44,055 bases of DNA from positions 1-44,055 of the forward strand of contig JADNRX010000430.1 of NCBI GenBank assembly GCA_015501595.1, read 5' to 3'. Shown here one piece after another: positions 41,930-44,055 of the stretch (position 1 is its first letter; every line of letters begins with the position of its first letter). The notes beneath the pieces are model-generated. The model searched no databases and had not been told where the DNA came from. It saw nothing but the letters and a program-made list of their open reading frames with translations. Made by a program: the position numbers and the translations under genes. The stretch is from Hymenopellis radicata (Eukaryota > Basidiomycota > Agaricomycetes > Agaricales > Physalacriaceae).

Positions 41930-44055
41930 AGATATGGCTACCACGCCGACCTTTTGGCTAATCCGGAGCTATTGATTGCACGGTCTGCGCCATCTGAACG
42001 TAAGTGGTGTTTCGCGTTCACCCAGCAACATTTACTAATATACGCCACAGCAATCACCGCTCTCGATGGCCGCTATGGAGCCATTCTGCCCACGCCCCAG
42101 CCATCATCACAACACCGAAATGCCTCTTGCTTCCTCTCCCGCCTCGCGCAGCAACCCAGATTGTACAACGGCGCGCCGACTTTCGCTATGGTCCCGAAAT
42201 CCTATCCTCTTCCCTCAAATGGCGGTTTATGACGCTCCTCATCTGCCTTGTATCTTGAGGTGTCGCCCTATCTCTGATCTTGGCAGTGAGCTTGACTCGC
42301 TTTGGGTGGATCCAATGCCCGTAATCGATTGGGTGAGGACTTGACATTTCGACGAGGATTCGGGCGGGCGAGCACCATCTTCTCTCTAGATTGGTCTCCG
42401 TTTCGCCTACCTTCGGAACTGTTTTGAAACTGGCAGCCTTAATGCTGGTATCATGGCTATCTACAATACCGAGGCCGCCAAACTATCTCTCATATCCGCC
42501 AATCTTCGTTTCTTCATCAACCATTTGGCCGCTTCTCCCTACTCCTCCGCGACTACCAGCGCACTGCCCTGGAGCTCCTCGCGATATACGCCTATCACAC
42601 CATCGTCGAGCCTGCAAGAATATGGCATAACCTCCCTCCTTACCGAAAAACCCGACTTACACGACGATTTCATGGGGTGCATCACTTACGACCTTGCCCT
42701 CGTGAATCTTTACATGCGTGTGGGTGTGCCAGTCTGGCTTATTCGCTCTACCGAAGATCTTGGAGCGTACGCGTAGATGAACTGCGTACCCTCATGGACC
42801 CCGGTATAGCACCGTGACGGCAATCTGTCCACAATTTCCCGATGTCTTGTGGGAGGGAGATGCCTCGTCGAATGAGAAGTATGCCTCTCTACGAAGGGCG
42901 GCGGAGAGGAGTCAAGGCAATTTTCGCTCTCCTATGACTATGCCCTTCTTCGCTGTTGCCCGCCCGACTATTCCTCTTCCAGTGCTTCGACTTCGACTCG
43001 TCCTACTGCCTCACGCGCCAAAGGCAAGGGCAAGGGCAATACCGGTATGTTTTTCTTCTTGTTCTTTGATCTATTTAAACTGATTGAATTCAACCAGTGA
43101 CGAAAAAAACTCGTTTATCCGGTTCACGCTCTTCTTCCGCCAATCTCTCCCGCCTGGCTCGCCGCTGCCGAATCGATTGACGAGGAGAGCTATGCCTGTT
43201 CTGAAAAACCCGCCGAGCAGTACTTCCTCCCCCAGCCGCAAATGTTTACCAATGTCGGGCAGCCGGCGAAATCACTGGAAATGCTCCAGAAGTGGCTGAG
43301 GATACGGCCTGTTGCGATTGGTGTGGCTCAGTCGAACTCCCCGCACGTCATGTCGCATCAGGCGTGGCGGGAGTGGATCAACGCATGCGTGGTGCGGTTG
43401 CCTGATGTCAAGGATATGAGTCGCCATGGGTGGCGGCATCAGGCTTGGAAGGAAGAGGTTGACAAGCTGGTGACGGCAGCAGAGACGGAGATGACGGTTG
43501 AGTTGCTGGAGGTTGGGATGTGGAATGGGCGGCCCTTGACATCGACAACAACCGAGAACGGGAAACACGATGTTTTGGAGATTGTGTGGGAGGCGAATGA
43601 GCTCGCGTTTCGAATGGAGTTGGCTTCCTTGTGCCTTCACCTGTGCCGTCCCGAGCATGTGGACAGCCGGAAGTTCATGCAGGCCGTGTCTCTTTGTTTC
43701 CCCCTCGGTGATGCGCCTCTCGGTCTGGTTGATCTCGGTCAGGCAAATCAAGGACTTGCGGACCCGGATTGGTGGAGTCGGGCCCGGTTCGTGTATGCGC
43801 TGAAGAAGGTTATGGACTTGTGGCGCATTTCGTCACCGTATCCTGCACCGGATTCTGATGTGCAGTTTGGCAAGACGGGGTTCACACGGGAGGAAATGGA
43901 AGCGTTCACGGCCACCATCTTCGCACACTATATCGGGAACTTCTTCCAGGTGTTCGGTCGCCCTCCTCGCCTTCCGATGAACCTTCCATTCCAACCACAG
44001 ACGTCATGGGTGCCTCCGGTATATTCAATCAGCGTGGAAAGGCAGATAGATGGGT
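41930..44055 (+). CDS. Large hypothetical protein, open at the right edge, frameshifts in the 5' half
   Basis: Plus-strand coding blocks follow one another. 41936-42000: YGYHADLLANPELLIARSAP before a GTAAGT donor. 42053-42170: ITALDGRYGAILPTPQPSSQ. 42530-42640: LRDYQRTALELLAIYAYHTI with EPARIWHNLPPYRK. In another frame to 42776: DFMGCITYDLALVNLYMRVG and PVWLIRSTEDLG. 42830-42930: PQFPDVLWEGDASSNEKYAS, then YDYALLRCCPPDYSSS. A 53-nt intron (43045-43097) leads to an exon open from 43098 to the edge: KKLVYPVHALLPPISPAWLA, HDVLEIVWEANELAFRMELA, DPDWWSRARFVYALKKVMDL and GFTREEMEAFTATIFAHYIG. The MGxxT...VxxxxxxGxPVWLIR block is one I associate with a large uncharacterised Agaricomycete family. Frame changes near 42645, 42780 and 42935 suggest decay or sequencing indels; the 3' exon looks fully healthy. 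Confidence 0.6.

Noticed and set aside
41549..41944. Peptides with repeated DDCQM/VNRRHLTVVSG motifs around 41.1-41.9 kb and 39.2 kb
   Set aside because: These are translations of the paired-palindrome module in several frames and strands, not a protein repeat.

Overview
This window looks like an accessory, gene-poor, repeat-rich stretch of a mushroom-forming basidiomycete (Agaricomycetes) genome. The grounds are many 46-57 nt GT-AG introns with CTAAC/CTAAT branch sites, expanded F-box genes, a BED/hAT-type transposase, and several gene families I know only from this class. No rRNA, tRNA or organellar sequence was recognised. No species can be named.

Layout. 1-10.2 kb: a minus-strand array of F-box genes. 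Three look intact (3413-4691, 6688-7981, 8873-10145); one paralog (1459-2801) is frameshifted and a more distant F-box/LRR remnant lies at the left edge. 10.2-14.5 kb: junk containing a decayed aspartate kinase (HOM3-type) pseudogene, a perfect 17-bp hairpin and short repeats. 14.5-15.9 kb: a fifth, frameshifted member of the array. 15.9-18.2 kb: nothing recognisable. 18.2-19.7 kb: a plus-strand F-box gene of another subfamily. 20.9-28.8 kb: two members of one unrecognised family (minus 20925-21688, plus 27302-28790), a broken type II membrane protein, a broken RGG/RS-rich protein gene, minisatellites and CTTGAGG/CCTCAAG-rich repeats. 28.9-34.3 kb: a Pro-rich hypothetical protein, an F-box/LRR relic and decayed multi-exon blocks. 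34.9-39.4 kb: a 257-bp MITE, then a hAT-family transposase gene whose 3' part is interrupted by a 1,111-bp non-autonomous hAT element with perfect 17-bp TIRs and an 8-bp target duplication. 39.6-44.06 kb: a minus-strand gene with tandemly duplicated exons and a plus-strand gene running off the right edge, transcribed away from each other across a region holding four copies of a paired-palindrome module.

How it fits together. The five array F-box genes share one coding-intron position and a 5'-UTR intron just before the start codon, so they arose as whole units including promoter and leader. F-box proteins normally dock substrates onto SCF ubiquitin ligases; substrates here are unknown. Transposons and small repeats explain much of the gene breakage. 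The least explained signal is a 38-bp module of two 14-bp palindromes (YTGAC-N4-GTCAR) about 24 bp apart, found upstream of the transposase gene, between the divergent genes at 41 kb, and in variant form inside the hAT element. All calls come from reading the sequence; no database search was possible.
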